Notes: a model not told the origin generated them from the letters alone. 64,000 nt of DNA from CALZIK01 sp945787635 (GCA_947259725.1 CAMYNM010000009.1:124001-188000), one strand, 5' to 3'; shown: positions 49,341 through 58,017, numbered from the stretch's first letter. Program-made: numbers and translations.

Positions 49341-50809
49341 TTCAAAGGATTCGCGCGCTATCGGCGATGACGATGGCGCTCGCGCTCTCGATCCCCCAAG
49401 GCGCACCGCCGGCTGCCGCAGCAGCCGCCGAAACCGCCGAGGTTCCGGACCGTACGGTTGCGGACGCGATCGGCCTGCTCGAGGTCTGGATCGGGGAGCA
49501 GCTGTCGTACCACGGCGTGCCGGGCCTCTCGATAGCGGTCGTCCACGATCAAGAGCTGGTCTGGTCCGAGGGCTACGGCTTCTGCGATCTCGAGACCAAA
49601 GCCCCCGCGGCACGGGAAACTCCGTACCGGATCGGATCAATCTCGAAGGTCTTCACCTCCACCGCGATACTGCAACTACGTGACCGGGGCAAGCTGCGCC
49701 TGGACGACCCGGTTGCCGACTATCTGCCCTGGTTCGGGCTCGAAAGCGACTTTCCGGGGGCGCCGGAAATCACCATCCGCCATCTCCTGACCCACACGGC
49801 GGGCCTGCCGCGCGAAGGGGCGTTTCCGTATTGGACTACGCACGACTTTCCGACCCGCGACGAGCTGAAAGCCGCGGTGACCGGGCAGGCGGCGGTCTTC
49901 GCTCCGGAGGTCACTTACAAGTACTCGAATCTCGGGATGGCTATGCTCGGCGAGGTCGTTGCCGCGGCGTCCGAAATGGACTACGCCGACTACGTCGAGA
50001 AACATCTCTTCGGTCCGCTAGGGATGAGTGCGAGCGCGGTGTTCCCGAACGGCGAGCTGCTGGCGAAGCTCGCGACGCCGTACATGATCAGGCTGCCGGA
50101 CGGTAGCCGCAACGTGCACAACTACTACAGCACCCGGGCGCTGGCGCCGGCGGCCGAAATCGTCTCGACCGTGGTCGATCTCGCCAAGTTCGCCGCACTG
50201 CATCTGCATGACGGCTCCTCGGCAGCGGCCGAGGCGATCCTCAAAGCCGCCACCGCGCGCGAGATGCAGCGGCCGCACTGGGTCTATCCCGGCTGGAACG
50301 GCGGGCGTGGCCTGGGGTTCGGGATCTCCCGGCGCAGCGATAAGACGGTGGTGTCGCATGGCGGATGGATCGGCGGCAATCGCGCGCATCTGCTTCTGGT
50401 GCCGAGCGAGAAGATCGCGGTCGTCGCGATGACCAACGCCGACGATGCCGCTCCACACACCTTCAGTTTCGAGGCCTACGACGTGCTGGGACCGGCGATC
50501 GCGAAGGCCGTCGGCTCGAAGCCGGCCGCAGAGACCTTCGACCCGTCCTGGGAGCGCTTTGTCGGTGTCTACACCGATCCCTGGGGCTGGAAGGAGGAGG
50601 TCAGGGTACTCGACGGCAAGCTCATCATGTACTCCTACTCCTATCCGCCGGACGAGGATGCCGACGGCGGCGTGACGCCGCTGACTCATGTCGAGGGCAA
50701 CGCTTTCAAGCGGCCGGGAGGGGAGCTGGTGGTCTTCGAGCTTGCCGAGGACGGCACGGTCGCGCGTCTCAAAAAACGATACGAATACCTCCAACCGGTG
50801 GATCGCTGA
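49337..50809 (+). CDS. secreted class C beta-lactamase-like serine hydrolase
   Basis: 490 residues; the ATG at 49337 overlaps the deacylase TGA as ATGA, with GGAAGGGG just upstream. A signal peptide (LSAMTMALALSIPQGAPPAAA) is followed by the hydrolase: Ser101-Ile-Ser-Lys104 (IGSISKVFTS), Tyr196-Ser-Asn (KYSNLGMAMLGE), His341-Gly-Gly (VSHGGWIGG). The last 110 residues are a beta-rich domain (WERFVGVYTDPWGWKEEVRV) such as follows DD-peptidase and D-aminopeptidase-type members. Family roles include DD-carboxypeptidase, D-aminopeptidase and esterase; beta-lactamase activity cannot be excluded. The position between a D-aminoacylase and DAP decarboxylase gene suggests murein peptide trimming. Confidence 0.9.
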   Translation: MIQRIRALSAMTMALALSIPQGAPPAAAAAAETAEVPDRTVADAIGLLEVWIGEQLSYHGVPGLSIAVVHDQELVWSEGYGFCDLETKAPAARETPYRIGSISKVFTSTAILQLRDRGKLRLDDPVADYLPWFGLESDFPGAPEITIRHLLTHTAGLPREGAFPYWTTHDFPTRDELKAAVTGQAAVFAPEVTYKYSNLGMAMLGEVVAAASEMDYADYVEKHLFGPLGMSASAVFPNGELLAKLATPYMIRLPDGSRNVHNYYSTRALAPAAEIVSTVVDLAKFAALHLHDGSSAAAEAILKAATAREMQRPHWVYPGWNGGRGLGFGISRRSDKTVVSHGGWIGGNRAHLLLVPSEKIAVVAMTNADDAAPHTFSFEAYDVLGPAIAKAVGSKPAAETFDPSWERFVGVYTDPWGWKEEVRVLDGKLIMYSYSYPPDEDADGGVTPLTHVEGNAFKRPGGELVVFELAEDGTVARLKKRYEYLQPVDR

Positions 50810-50850
50810 ATCCGATCCGGATCGAAAGCCAGCAGCACGAGAGGGCAGCG

Positions 50851-52242
50851 GTGAACAACGGGATTCAGGGATTCGAGTACCAAGAGGGCGTTCTGCACGC
50901 CGGGCCGATTCCGGTCTCGGCCATCGCCGAAGCGATCGGGACGCCGACGTACATCTACTCGGCCGACGGCATCCGCTCGTCGTACAGGCGGTTGGAGCGG
51001 GCCTTCAGCCCGCTGGGTGCGCATCCTCACTACGCGGTCAAGGCCACTTCCAACCTGCACATCTGCCGGCTGCTGCGCGAGCTCGGGGCGAGCATGGACG
51101 TCGTCTCCGGCGGCGAGATGGAGCGGGCCTGGCTCGCAGGGACGCCCATGGAGGACATCGCGTTCGCCGGGGTCGGCAAGACCGTGGACGAGGTGCGCGC
51201 GGCCCTCGACGGCCGGTTCAGCCCGTTGGTCGGCCACGCGGAGCGTTTCGGCAGGATCGAGATCGAGAGTCGCGGACCGGTCGGAATGTTCAACGTCGAG
51301 TCGGTGAGCGAGCTGGTCAGGCTTCAGGAGATCGCCGAGGACCTGGGCGTCGCGGCCAAGGCCTGTATCCGGGTGAACCCCAACGTCGATCCCCATACTC
51401 ACGAGTACACGACGACGGGCAAAGACAAAAACAAGTTCGGGATCGACGCCGATCTCGTTCCCGGGGTGTTCGAGGACTTCGCCGGCCACCCGATGGTCGA
51501 TCTCATCGGTCTCCACGTGCACATCGGCTCGCCGGTGCGGCGAGTCACGCCCTTCGTCGAGGCCGTTCAGGTGTTGCTGGAGCTGATCGAGATGCTCGAT
51601 CAGGCCGGCCACTCGATCTCGTTGCTCGATCTCGGCGGCGGATGGGCGGTCGACTACGTCGCCGGCGAATCGCCGGGGATCGAAGCCTATGCCGAGGCGC
51701 TAGTTCCGCTGCTGGAAGAGCCGGTGCGCCGCGGCCTGAAGGTGATTCTCGAGCCGGGTCGATCGATCACCGCCAACGCCGGGATCCTGCTCACCCGGGT
51801 GCAGCACGTCAAGCAGGGCCGCACCCGGCGCTTCGTGATCTGTGACGCCGGCATGCACACGATGATCCGGCCGGCTCTGTACCAGGCTTTCCATTTCATC
51901 TGGCCGACCGTGGTTCCCGTCGAGATGGTGCCGCGAGAGTTTTCGGAGCGCCCCGAGCTGCCGGGCCTGCACGAGTGCGAGATCGTGGGTCCGATCTGTG
52001 AGACCGCGGACTTTCTAGCCCGCAACCGGCCGCTCCCGGACGTCTCGCAGGAGGATCTGCTGGCGGTTTTTTCCGCTGGCTCCTACGGCATGTCGATGGC
52101 CTCGAACTACAACGATCACGGGCGTCCGGCCGAGGTGCTGGTGGACGGCGACCGGGCGATCGTGATCAATGAGCGCCAGCCTCTAGCCGCCCTGTTTGAA
52201 ACCGAGCGCGTGACGCGGGAGCTCGAGCTGGGCGTCGGCTAG
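50851..52242 (+). CDS. lysA: diaminopimelate decarboxylase family protein
   Basis: 463 residues, slightly longer than common LysA. The fold-III PLP enzyme signature includes Lys64 (HYAVKATSNLHICRLL), SMDVVSGGEMERA, VGLHVHIGS-type loop (LIGLHVHIGSPVRRV), DLGGGWAVDY and EPGRSITANAG for phosphate binding, and GPICETADFLA with the active-site Cys. It should decarboxylate meso-diaminopimelate to lysine in the cytosol, although related enzymes use other D-configured diamino acids. Start GTG at 50851 with GAGAGGG upstream. Within a murein-degradation locus it could serve salvage of DAP as well as biosynthesis. The M20 gene follows 18 bases later. Confidence 0.9.
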   Translation: MNNGIQGFEYQEGVLHAGPIPVSAIAEAIGTPTYIYSADGIRSSYRRLERAFSPLGAHPHYAVKATSNLHICRLLRELGASMDVVSGGEMERAWLAGTPMEDIAFAGVGKTVDEVRAALDGRFSPLVGHAERFGRIEIESRGPVGMFNVESVSELVRLQEIAEDLGVAAKACIRVNPNVDPHTHEYTTTGKDKNKFGIDADLVPGVFEDFAGHPMVDLIGLHVHIGSPVRRVTPFVEAVQVLLELIEMLDQAGHSISLLDLGGGWAVDYVAGESPGIEAYAEALVPLLEEPVRRGLKVILEPGRSITANAGILLTRVQHVKQGRTRRFVICDAGMHTMIRPALYQAFHFIWPTVVPVEMVPREFSERPELPGLHECEIVGPICETADFLARNRPLPDVSQEDLLAVFSAGSYGMSMASNYNDHGRPAEVLVDGDRAIVINERQPLAALFETERVTRELELGVG

Positions 52243-52260
52243 GGTGGTACTGTCGCGCTC

Positions 52261-53484
52261 ATGTCTCAGCCCGTGAGCGGAGCGACAGAAGCGGCGCGAG
52301 CTTCCGATTTTCTGGCTGCGGCGCGCGACATCCTTCCGTGGATGATCGAGATCCGACGTGACCTTCATCAGCATCCAGAGCTGGGACTCGAAGAGTTCCG
52401 CACCGCGTCCCGGATCCAGGGACTGCTCGACGAGATCGGTATCGTGCATGTCGACGGTCTGGCCGGCACAGGCGTTCTGGGTCTGCTTCGCGGAACCGCC
52501 GAGGGGCGGACCGTAGCTCTTCGAGCCGACATCGACGCCCTGCCGCTCGAGGACGCCAAGGAGACCTCTTACCGTTCTCAGGTGCCGGGCAAGATGCACG
52601 CCTGCGGTCACGATGTGCACACCGCCGTCCTTCTCGGCGCGGCGCGCATCCTCGCCGGCATGACGGAGCGTTTTCGCGGCACCGTCAAGCTCATCTTTCA
52701 GCCGGCCGAGGAGACCGTGGGCGGCGCGAAGATGCTCATCGAGGAGGGGGTTCTGGAGAACCCGGCAGTCGAGGCGATCTTCGGTCTCCACGTCGATCCG
52801 GGACTGGACGTGGGCCGGTTCGGGATTCGCTACGGGCAGCGTAACGCCTCGTCGGACAACGTGCATCTGACCATCCACGGGCGCTCCGGCCACGGCGCGT
52901 ATCCGACCAGCGGCGTGGACGCGATTGTGATCGCCGCCCAGGTGGTGACCGCCTTGCAGTCGGTGGTCAGCCGCAACGTCGATGCACGGCAGAGCGCGGT
53001 GGTGAGCTTCGGGACGATCCAGGGCGGAACCCAGAGGAACATCCTGGCCGAGCGCGTCGAGCTCGTGGGCACGGTCCGCAGCCTGGATCAGACGACCCGC
53101 GAGCTGGTCCTCAACCGCGTCCGCGAGTGCGCGGAGGGCATCGCCGCCGGCATGGGCGGCCACGCGGAGGTCGAGATCGATCCCAGCTACGATCCGCTGG
53201 TCAACAACGACGCGATGGTCGAAGTCGTGCGCGAGAGCGCCCGGGCCCTGGCCGGGGACGAGAACATCTTCGTGATTCCTCGAGCCAACATGGGAGTCGA
53301 GGACTTCGCCTACTACGTCAGCAAGGTGCCGGGAGCGTTCTTTTCACTCGGAGTGCGCAACGAAGCCGAAGGCGTCGTTCATCCGGTGCACAACAATCGT
53401 TTCGACATCGACGAGCGGAGCATGGCGTTCGGCGCCGCGATTCAGGTGCTCAACGCGCTCTCGGTTCTCGACAGCCCGAGGTGA
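52261..53484 (+). CDS. M20-family amidohydrolase/peptidase
   Basis: 407 residues with the M20D (hippurate hydrolase, N-acyl-amino-acid amidohydrolase) layout: RRDLHQHPELGLEEFRTAS near the N-terminus, VALRADIDALPLED, metal ligands Cys115, His117 and His120 (HACGHDVHTA), Glu150-Glu151 (FQPAEET), His177 (GLHVDPGL), and a dimerisation domain starting VHLTIHGRSGHGAYP. The late ligand-bearing segment VHPVHNNRFDIDERS is present. It should hydrolyse an N-acyl or peptide amide in the cytosol; N-acetyl-DAP, DAP-containing dipeptides or N-acyl amino acids are candidates from the context. It lies between lysA and the SpmA-SpmB-like gene on one strand. Confidence 0.9.
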   Translation: MSQPVSGATEAARASDFLAAARDILPWMIEIRRDLHQHPELGLEEFRTASRIQGLLDEIGIVHVDGLAGTGVLGLLRGTAEGRTVALRADIDALPLEDAKETSYRSQVPGKMHACGHDVHTAVLLGAARILAGMTERFRGTVKLIFQPAEETVGGAKMLIEEGVLENPAVEAIFGLHVDPGLDVGRFGIRYGQRNASSDNVHLTIHGRSGHGAYPTSGVDAIVIAAQVVTALQSVVSRNVDARQSAVVSFGTIQGGTQRNILAERVELVGTVRSLDQTTRELVLNRVRECAEGIAAGMGGHAEVEIDPSYDPLVNNDAMVEVVRESARALAGDENIFVIPRANMGVEDFAYYVSKVPGAFFSLGVRNEAEGVVHPVHNNRFDIDERSMAFGAAIQVLNALSVLDSPR

Positions 53485-53508
53485 ACGGGTACCGCCCGTC
53501 GAAGACAC

Positions 53509-54738
53509 TTGCTCAACAAGATCTGGGGTGGCTTCTTCTTCGTGGCGTTCGCCGTGGCGCTCTGGCGCTGGGCGATCCTGGGCGACGCCGCGGTCTGGGC
53601 CGCCATGGTCAGCGCGACCTTCGACATGGCGAAGGTCGGCTTCGAGATCGCCCTCGGCCTGACCGGGGTGATGTGCCTCTGGCTGGGGATCATGGAGCTC
53701 GGCGAGAAAGGCGGCGCGGTGGACTTTCTCGCCTGGGCGTTCGGACCGCTCATGGTGAGGCTCTTTCCCGGCGTTCCCGCCGGGCACCCGGCGATGGGCT
53801 CGATCGTGATGAACATGGCCGCCAACATGCTGGGCCTCGACAATGCCGCGACGCCGTTGGGTCTCAAGGCGATGAAGGAGCTCCAGGAGCTCAATCCGGA
53901 GCCCGAGACGGCCTCGAACGATCAGATTCTCTTTCTGGTCATCAACACGTCGGCGGTCACTCTCATCCCGATCACGATCTTCGTCTACCGGGCGCAAATG
54001 GGGGCGGCGGACCCGACCGACGTCTTCATTCCGCTGCTCATCACGACCTTCTGCTCGACCATGGCCGGGCTCCTGGTCACCGCGGCGGTGCAGAAGCTCC
54101 GGCTCTGGGATCCGGTCGTGCTCGCTTATCTGGGAGGCATGAGCGCCGTGATCGGCGCCCTGGTGCTGCATTTCGCGCGGCTCGATCGCGCTGCGATGGA
54201 ACAACAGTCCTCGGTGTTGTCGAACATCGCGATCTTCTCGGTCATCATCGTCTTTCTGGCGCTCGCCGCTCGTCGCGGCGTGCCGCTCTACGAGACCTTC
54301 GTCGACGGAGCCAAAGGCGGCTTCAAGGTGGCGATCGGGATCATTCCGTATCTGGTGGCCATGCTGGTCGCGATCGGCGTGTTGCGCGCGAGCGGGGCGC
54401 TCGACGTTCTGCTCGACGGCGCCCGCTGGGCGGTGCAAGGGCTCGGTTTGGACTCCCGCTGGGTGGACGGCGTGCCCACGGCGCTCATGCGGCCGCTCTC
54501 CGGAAGCGGGGCCCGCGGCATGATGCTCGAAACGATGGAGACTATGGGTGCGGATTCGTTCGCCGGCCGCCTGGTGAGCACGGTTCAGGGCGGCACCGAG
54601 ACGACCTTCTACGTTCTAGCCGTTTACTTCGGCTCGGTGGGCATCCGGCGTACGCGCCATGCGGTCGGCTGTGGGCTGACGGCGGACGTCGCCGGCGCGA
54701 TCGCCGCCGTCCTGGTCACCTACCTTTTCTTTGGCTGA
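53509..54738 (+). CDS. SpmA-SpmB fusion, nucleoside-recognition (gate) domain membrane protein
   Basis: 409 residues. The N-terminal half matches SpmA (MNKIWG-type start, here TTG then LNKIWGGFFFVAFAVAL; GLTGVMCLWLGIMELGEKGG; AMGSIVMNMAANMLGLDNAATPLG). The C-terminal half matches SpmB (FVDGAKGGFKVAIGIIPYLVAML; TALMRPLSGSGARGMMLE; VSTVQGGTETTFYVLAVYFGSVG). Each half has a gate domain and several helices. In Bacillus the separate proteins affect spore-core dehydration; homologues occur in non-spore-formers with unknown cargo. Here it ends a catabolic operon, which suggests a transport role (inference). No strong ribosome-binding site precedes the TTG. Confidence 0.85.
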   Translation: MLNKIWGGFFFVAFAVALWRWAILGDAAVWAAMVSATFDMAKVGFEIALGLTGVMCLWLGIMELGEKGGAVDFLAWAFGPLMVRLFPGVPAGHPAMGSIVMNMAANMLGLDNAATPLGLKAMKELQELNPEPETASNDQILFLVINTSAVTLIPITIFVYRAQMGAADPTDVFIPLLITTFCSTMAGLLVTAAVQKLRLWDPVVLAYLGGMSAVIGALVLHFARLDRAAMEQQSSVLSNIAIFSVIIVFLALAARRGVPLYETFVDGAKGGFKVAIGIIPYLVAMLVAIGVLRASGALDVLLDGARWAVQGLGLDSRWVDGVPTALMRPLSGSGARGMMLETMETMGADSFAGRLVSTVQGGTETTFYVLAVYFGSVGIRRTRHAVGCGLTADVAGAIAAVLVTYLFFG

Positions 54739-54739
54739 T

Positions 54740-55753
54740 TCAACAGGCTACGGGCTCCGCTCCCGACCACCACGACACCAGGGGAAGATCGGCCATCGTG
54801 CGCAGGCCGGGCGGGGCGGCCAACGCGCGCGGCATGGCATTGAGCGTGATCGCGGCCGTCGCGACGTCGCCTTCGATCCCTCGAACCGTCGAGGTCAGAT
54901 TGGGCGAGCCCTGGATGCGCACTGTGTCGATCGTGTCCGGGGCGCCGAGGTAGGCTTCCATGTGCATCCGGATCAGCGGCTCGCCGTTGCGATAGCCCGC
55001 GCCGTCTTGGATGATCCCCAAGGCCTGACCAGTGGCCACCGGAATCATGCCGCAGGTGACCGGCCCTTCGGCGAGCTTAGGCTCGACCACGTCGGTGATA
55101 CGGTCGAGCTCCCAGCCCAGGGCGCCGGCGATCATGGCGATCGATTCTCCGAGGCCGACGTGCCCCAGCACGCCGCGCGCCACTCGCTCGCGGAAGACCT
55201 CGGGATCCAGTCCGGCGCCGATTTTCTGCTGGAACGGCAGCCGGCGCTTGGCGGCGTCTTGAATCCGGTCCACCTCGATCGAATCGACGCGACGGCAGGA
55301 CGCGGTCAGAACGATCGGGAGGGTGTCCATCGCGAAGCCGGGATTGACCCCGGTACCGACGACCGCGACGCCCGCCTCCCGCGCCAGCGCGTCGAGACGC
55401 CGGCTCAATTCCGGCTGGGCCCGGTGCGGATAGGCCAGCGTCTCGGTGGTCGAGACCACCGGTAGTCGGGCGGTCAGGATGGCCTCGAGGTCGGGCATTA
55501 CGGACTCGAGCGCGGATCGCGTGCAGAGCGCCACGATATCGGCGCTGGTCGTGGCGAGCGCGCTTTCGAGATCGCCTTGCACCACGATTCCTTGCGGGGT
55601 CTCCAAGCCGATGAGCTCTCCGACGTCGCGGCCGACCTTGCCCGGATCGATGTCCACAGCGCCGACCGCTTCGAATCCCGCACGTTCGATGACCTGGCGA
55701 AGCACCCGCTCGCCGATCGGCCCCAGCCCGACGTGGATCACCCGAATCGACAT
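54740..55753 (-). CDS. DapB-superfamily dehydrogenase, 2,4-diaminopentanoate dehydrogenase-like
   Basis: 337 residues. The N-terminal Rossmann motif RVIHVGLGPIGERVLRQV, VGAVDIDPGKVGRDVGELIG, and DIVALCTRSALESVMPDLEAIL, then VVSTTETLAYPHRAQPELSRRLDALAREAGVAVVGTGVNPGFAMD in segments, match the dihydrodipicolinate-reductase-like family that includes 2,4-diaminopentanoate dehydrogenase of ornithine fermentation; true DapB is usually shorter (about 270). It probably oxidises or reduces an amine or imine of a diamino acid with NAD(P). In this locus a DAP- or ornithine-derived substrate is a natural guess. It converges with the SpmA-SpmB-like gene (1 base apart) and precedes the DUF819 gene only by orientation, the latter being upstream on the same strand. 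Confidence 0.82.
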   Translation of the reverse strand: MSIRVIHVGLGPIGERVLRQVIERAGFEAVGAVDIDPGKVGRDVGELIGLETPQGIVVQGDLESALATTSADIVALCTRSALESVMPDLEAILTARLPVVSTTETLAYPHRAQPELSRRLDALAREAGVAVVGTGVNPGFAMDTLPIVLTASCRRVDSIEVDRIQDAAKRRLPFQQKIGAGLDPEVFRERVARGVLGHVGLGESIAMIAGALGWELDRITDVVEPKLAEGPVTCGMIPVATGQALGIIQDGAGYRNGEPLIRMHMEAYLGAPDTIDTVRIQGSPNLTSTVRGIEGDVATAAITLNAMPRALAAPPGLRTMADLPLVSWWSGAEPVAC

Positions 55754-55780
55754 GCCCCAACCCTCCGTTTGTTTTGTGAA

Positions 55781-56974
55781 TCAGAAATCCGCCGCGGCCG
55801 CGACCAGCGACAACAACCAGGCGCACAGAAGCCCGCCATAGATACCGAACACGTAGCCGGCCACGCCCATGAGGACGCCGACCGGCGCCAGGGCGGGATG
55901 GTACACGGACGCCACGACCGGCGCCGACACCGGGCCGCCGATATTCGCCATGCTGCCGGTGGCGACGAAAAACAGAGGTGCCCGCAGCAGCCTGGCCGCG
56001 ACGAACAGGATCACGACATGGACGGCGATCCAGACGACGCCCACCGCCAGATAGAGCGGCACTTCGAGGACCTTCTTGAGGTCCGCCTGTGCGCCGATCG
56101 AGGTCAACATCAGATAGAGCGCGAGGTAGCCGATTCGTGAGCCGCCGACTCGCTCGATCCGAGCCGCCGGCGTGAACGAGAGCGCCAGACCCAGGGAGGT
56201 CGCGAGAACCACTGTCCATGTCGTGTGACTGATGATGGTCGGGTCCCCGAGGGTGGGCAGGCGGTTTCCCGCCCAGAGGCAGGCCATAGCGCCGCCGAAG
56301 CCCAGCGCCAAGATCATCGCCAAATCGCTCAACTCGGTCGGCCGCCGCTCGCTGTCGGAGGCCTCGAGCTCTCGATTCAGCGCCTCGACGGCGCTGGTGT
56401 CGGCGCCGACCCAGCCGTCGAAACGCGCCTGCCAGCCGCTCAGAAAGAGAAGGACCCCCATCCAGCTATAGGCAACCACGGTATCGACCACGATGATCGG
56501 GCCCATGAGGGCGTCCGGAGTTCCGATGCTCTCCTTGATCGCGACCAGGTTCGCGGTGCCGCCGATCCAGCTTCCCGAGAGCGCCGCCAGCCCCATCCAG
56601 GTGTCGCCGGGCAGCGAGCCCCCGAAGAGCGCGAGTGCGATCGGCCCGCCGACGATGATCCCGATCGAGCCGGCGAGCATCATCGCCAGGGCCTTTCCGC
56701 CGAGCTTCAGCACGGCACGCACGTCCACGGTGGTCATGAGAAGCAGCAGGCTCACCGGCAGCAGGTAGCGCACCATCCAGTCGTAGATCGGTGACGCCGC
56801 CGGAGTGATCCCGAGGCTCGTGCCGACGGCGGGCAGAAAGTACGCGTAGAGAACCGCCGGCGTGATCCGGAAGAGGCCCTGCAGTCTCGGCAGGCCGCTC
56901 AGCCAGAAAACCGCCCCCAGGAGGCAGGCCAGGAAAACGAAGATTGCCGACGGATCGCTGATCAGCGGATTCAT
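55781..56974 (-). CDS. DUF819 family membrane protein
   Basis: 397 residues with about ten to eleven hydrophobic helices. Family signs include AVLYAYFLPAVGTSLGI, SLLLLMTTVDVRAVLKLGGKAL, LSGSWIGGTANLVAIKESIG, VVAYSWMGVLLFLSGW and, near the end, ATGSMANIGGPVSAPVVASVYHP. DUF819 proteins (YjcL-like) resemble secondary transporters with an inverted repeat; substrate not established. The ATG at 56974 is chosen; the open frame continues upstream into hydrophilic shadow sequence. It is divergent from murQ across 98 bases and 27 bases upstream of the diaminopentanoate-dehydrogenase-like gene, with which it is probably co-transcribed. Confidence 0.87.
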   Translation of the reverse strand: MNPLISDPSAIFVFLACLLGAVFWLSGLPRLQGLFRITPAVLYAYFLPAVGTSLGITPAASPIYDWMVRYLLPVSLLLLMTTVDVRAVLKLGGKALAMMLAGSIGIIVGGPIALALFGGSLPGDTWMGLAALSGSWIGGTANLVAIKESIGTPDALMGPIIVVDTVVAYSWMGVLLFLSGWQARFDGWVGADTSAVEALNRELEASDSERRPTELSDLAMILALGFGGAMACLWAGNRLPTLGDPTIISHTTWTVVLATSLGLALSFTPAARIERVGGSRIGYLALYLMLTSIGAQADLKKVLEVPLYLAVGVVWIAVHVVILFVAARLLRAPLFFVATGSMANIGGPVSAPVVASVYHPALAPVGVLMGVAGYVFGIYGGLLCAWLLSLVAAAADF

Positions 56975-57072
56975 GGTCCGGTCGTTGGTTGGTCGCGTCC
57001 CTCGTCGCGAGAAGCGGTCCGCTTGCCCGCTCGAATCCGCTGGGCGACAATACCGCAGCAGGAGCGGTTTTT

Positions 57073-58017
57073 TTGTCGCTGGGAGGCTCCCTGACCAGGC
57101 ACTCGGATCGAAAGGACGCATGGCTGACCCTTCCCACGGAGGCTCGTCACCCGGAAAGCTCGGACCTCGACGCGCTGCCGAGCGAGGAGATCGTCTCGTT
57201 GTTGCTCGAAGAGGACGTCAGAGGGCTGAGAGCGGCGCGGCTCCGCAAGGGGCAGATCGCCGAGGCCGCCGACTGGGTCGCCGGCGCGCTCGGGTCCGGC
57301 GGGCGCGTGATGTTCGCCGGCGCCGGAACCAGCGGCCGCCTGGGAGTCCTCGAAGCGGCCGAGTGCCCGCCGACCTTCGGCACGGCACCGGAGGCGATCC
57401 GGGCGGTGATCGCAGGGGGGCCGGACGCCGTCTTTCGGGCGGCCGAGGGCGCTGAAGACCGGGAGAACGACGGTCGCGTCAGCGTCCGCGAGCTGGGAGC
57501 GCAGGACCTGCTGATCGCGGTCTCGGCGAGCTCGGTGACCCCCTACGCGCGGGGCGCGCTCGCCCAGGCGCGGCTTCAGGGCACGCGGACCATTCTGGTC
57601 ACCTGCTCTGCGTCGGAGAATCTCGGGGGTCTCGCCGACTTGATCGTGGCGCTCGACACCGGCCCGGAGGTTCTGACCGGATCGACGCGCCTGAAAGCGG
57701 GCTCCGCCACCAAGGCGGCTCTCAATGCGATCACCACGACCGCCATGGTTCGGCTCGGCAAGGTCTTCGGGAACCTCATGGTGGACCTGCGCCCGGGCTC
57801 GGCCAAGCTGCGGGACCGCGCAGTGCGCATCGTCCAGTCCGCCGGCGGGGTGTCGGCGGCCGAGGCGCGGGAGCTCTATGCCGCCGCGGGCGAAGAGACT
57901 AAGACCGCCATCGTCATGGCGCGCCGCGGGCTCTCGGCCGGGGCCGCGCGGGAATGCCTGTCCGCCGCCGATGGGCATGTGCGCAAGGCCCTCGGCGCCG
58001 ATCATGTGGGTCGCTGA
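57073..58017 (+). CDS. murQ: N-acetylmuramic acid 6-phosphate etherase
   Basis: 314 residues. LTLPTEARHPESSDLDALPS matches the usual N-terminus, FAGAGTSGRLGVLEAAECPPTFGTAPE at about 81-107 (quoted in parts elsewhere) is the SIS sugar-phosphate loop, and AEGAEDRENDG at 124-134 holds the second conserved glutamate region. LTGSTRLKAGSATKAALN and GNLMVDLRPGSAKLRDRA complete the family pattern. MurQ cleaves the D-lactyl ether of MurNAc-6-phosphate, giving GlcNAc-6-phosphate and D-lactate, in the cytosol. The start is uncertain: TTG at 57073 has GGAG 8 bases upstream and is used here; no ATG lies near the conserved N-terminus in frame. No PTS MurNAc transporter is adjacent, so a separate kinase must supply the substrate. 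Confidence 0.93.
   Translation: MSLGGSLTRHSDRKDAWLTLPTEARHPESSDLDALPSEEIVSLLLEEDVRGLRAARLRKGQIAEAADWVAGALGSGGRVMFAGAGTSGRLGVLEAAECPPTFGTAPEAIRAVIAGGPDAVFRAAEGAEDRENDGRVSVRELGAQDLLIAVSASSVTPYARGALAQARLQGTRTILVTCSASENLGGLADLIVALDTGPEVLTGSTRLKAGSATKAALNAITTTAMVRLGKVFGNLMVDLRPGSAKLRDRAVRIVQSAGGVSAAEARELYAAAGEETKTAIVMARRGLSAGAARECLSAADGHVRKALGADHVGR

Noticed and set aside
53509..54738. SpmA-SpmB as evidence of a spore-former
   Set aside because: No other sporulation gene is in the window, outer-membrane receptors indicate a diderm, and SpmAB homologues are found in non-spore-formers.
50851..55753. Ordinary lysine-biosynthesis operon (lysA plus dapB-like)
   Set aside because: The other dap genes are missing, the dehydrogenase is long and resembles diaminopentanoate dehydrogenase, and the neighbours are degradative; a dual role of LysA is still possible.
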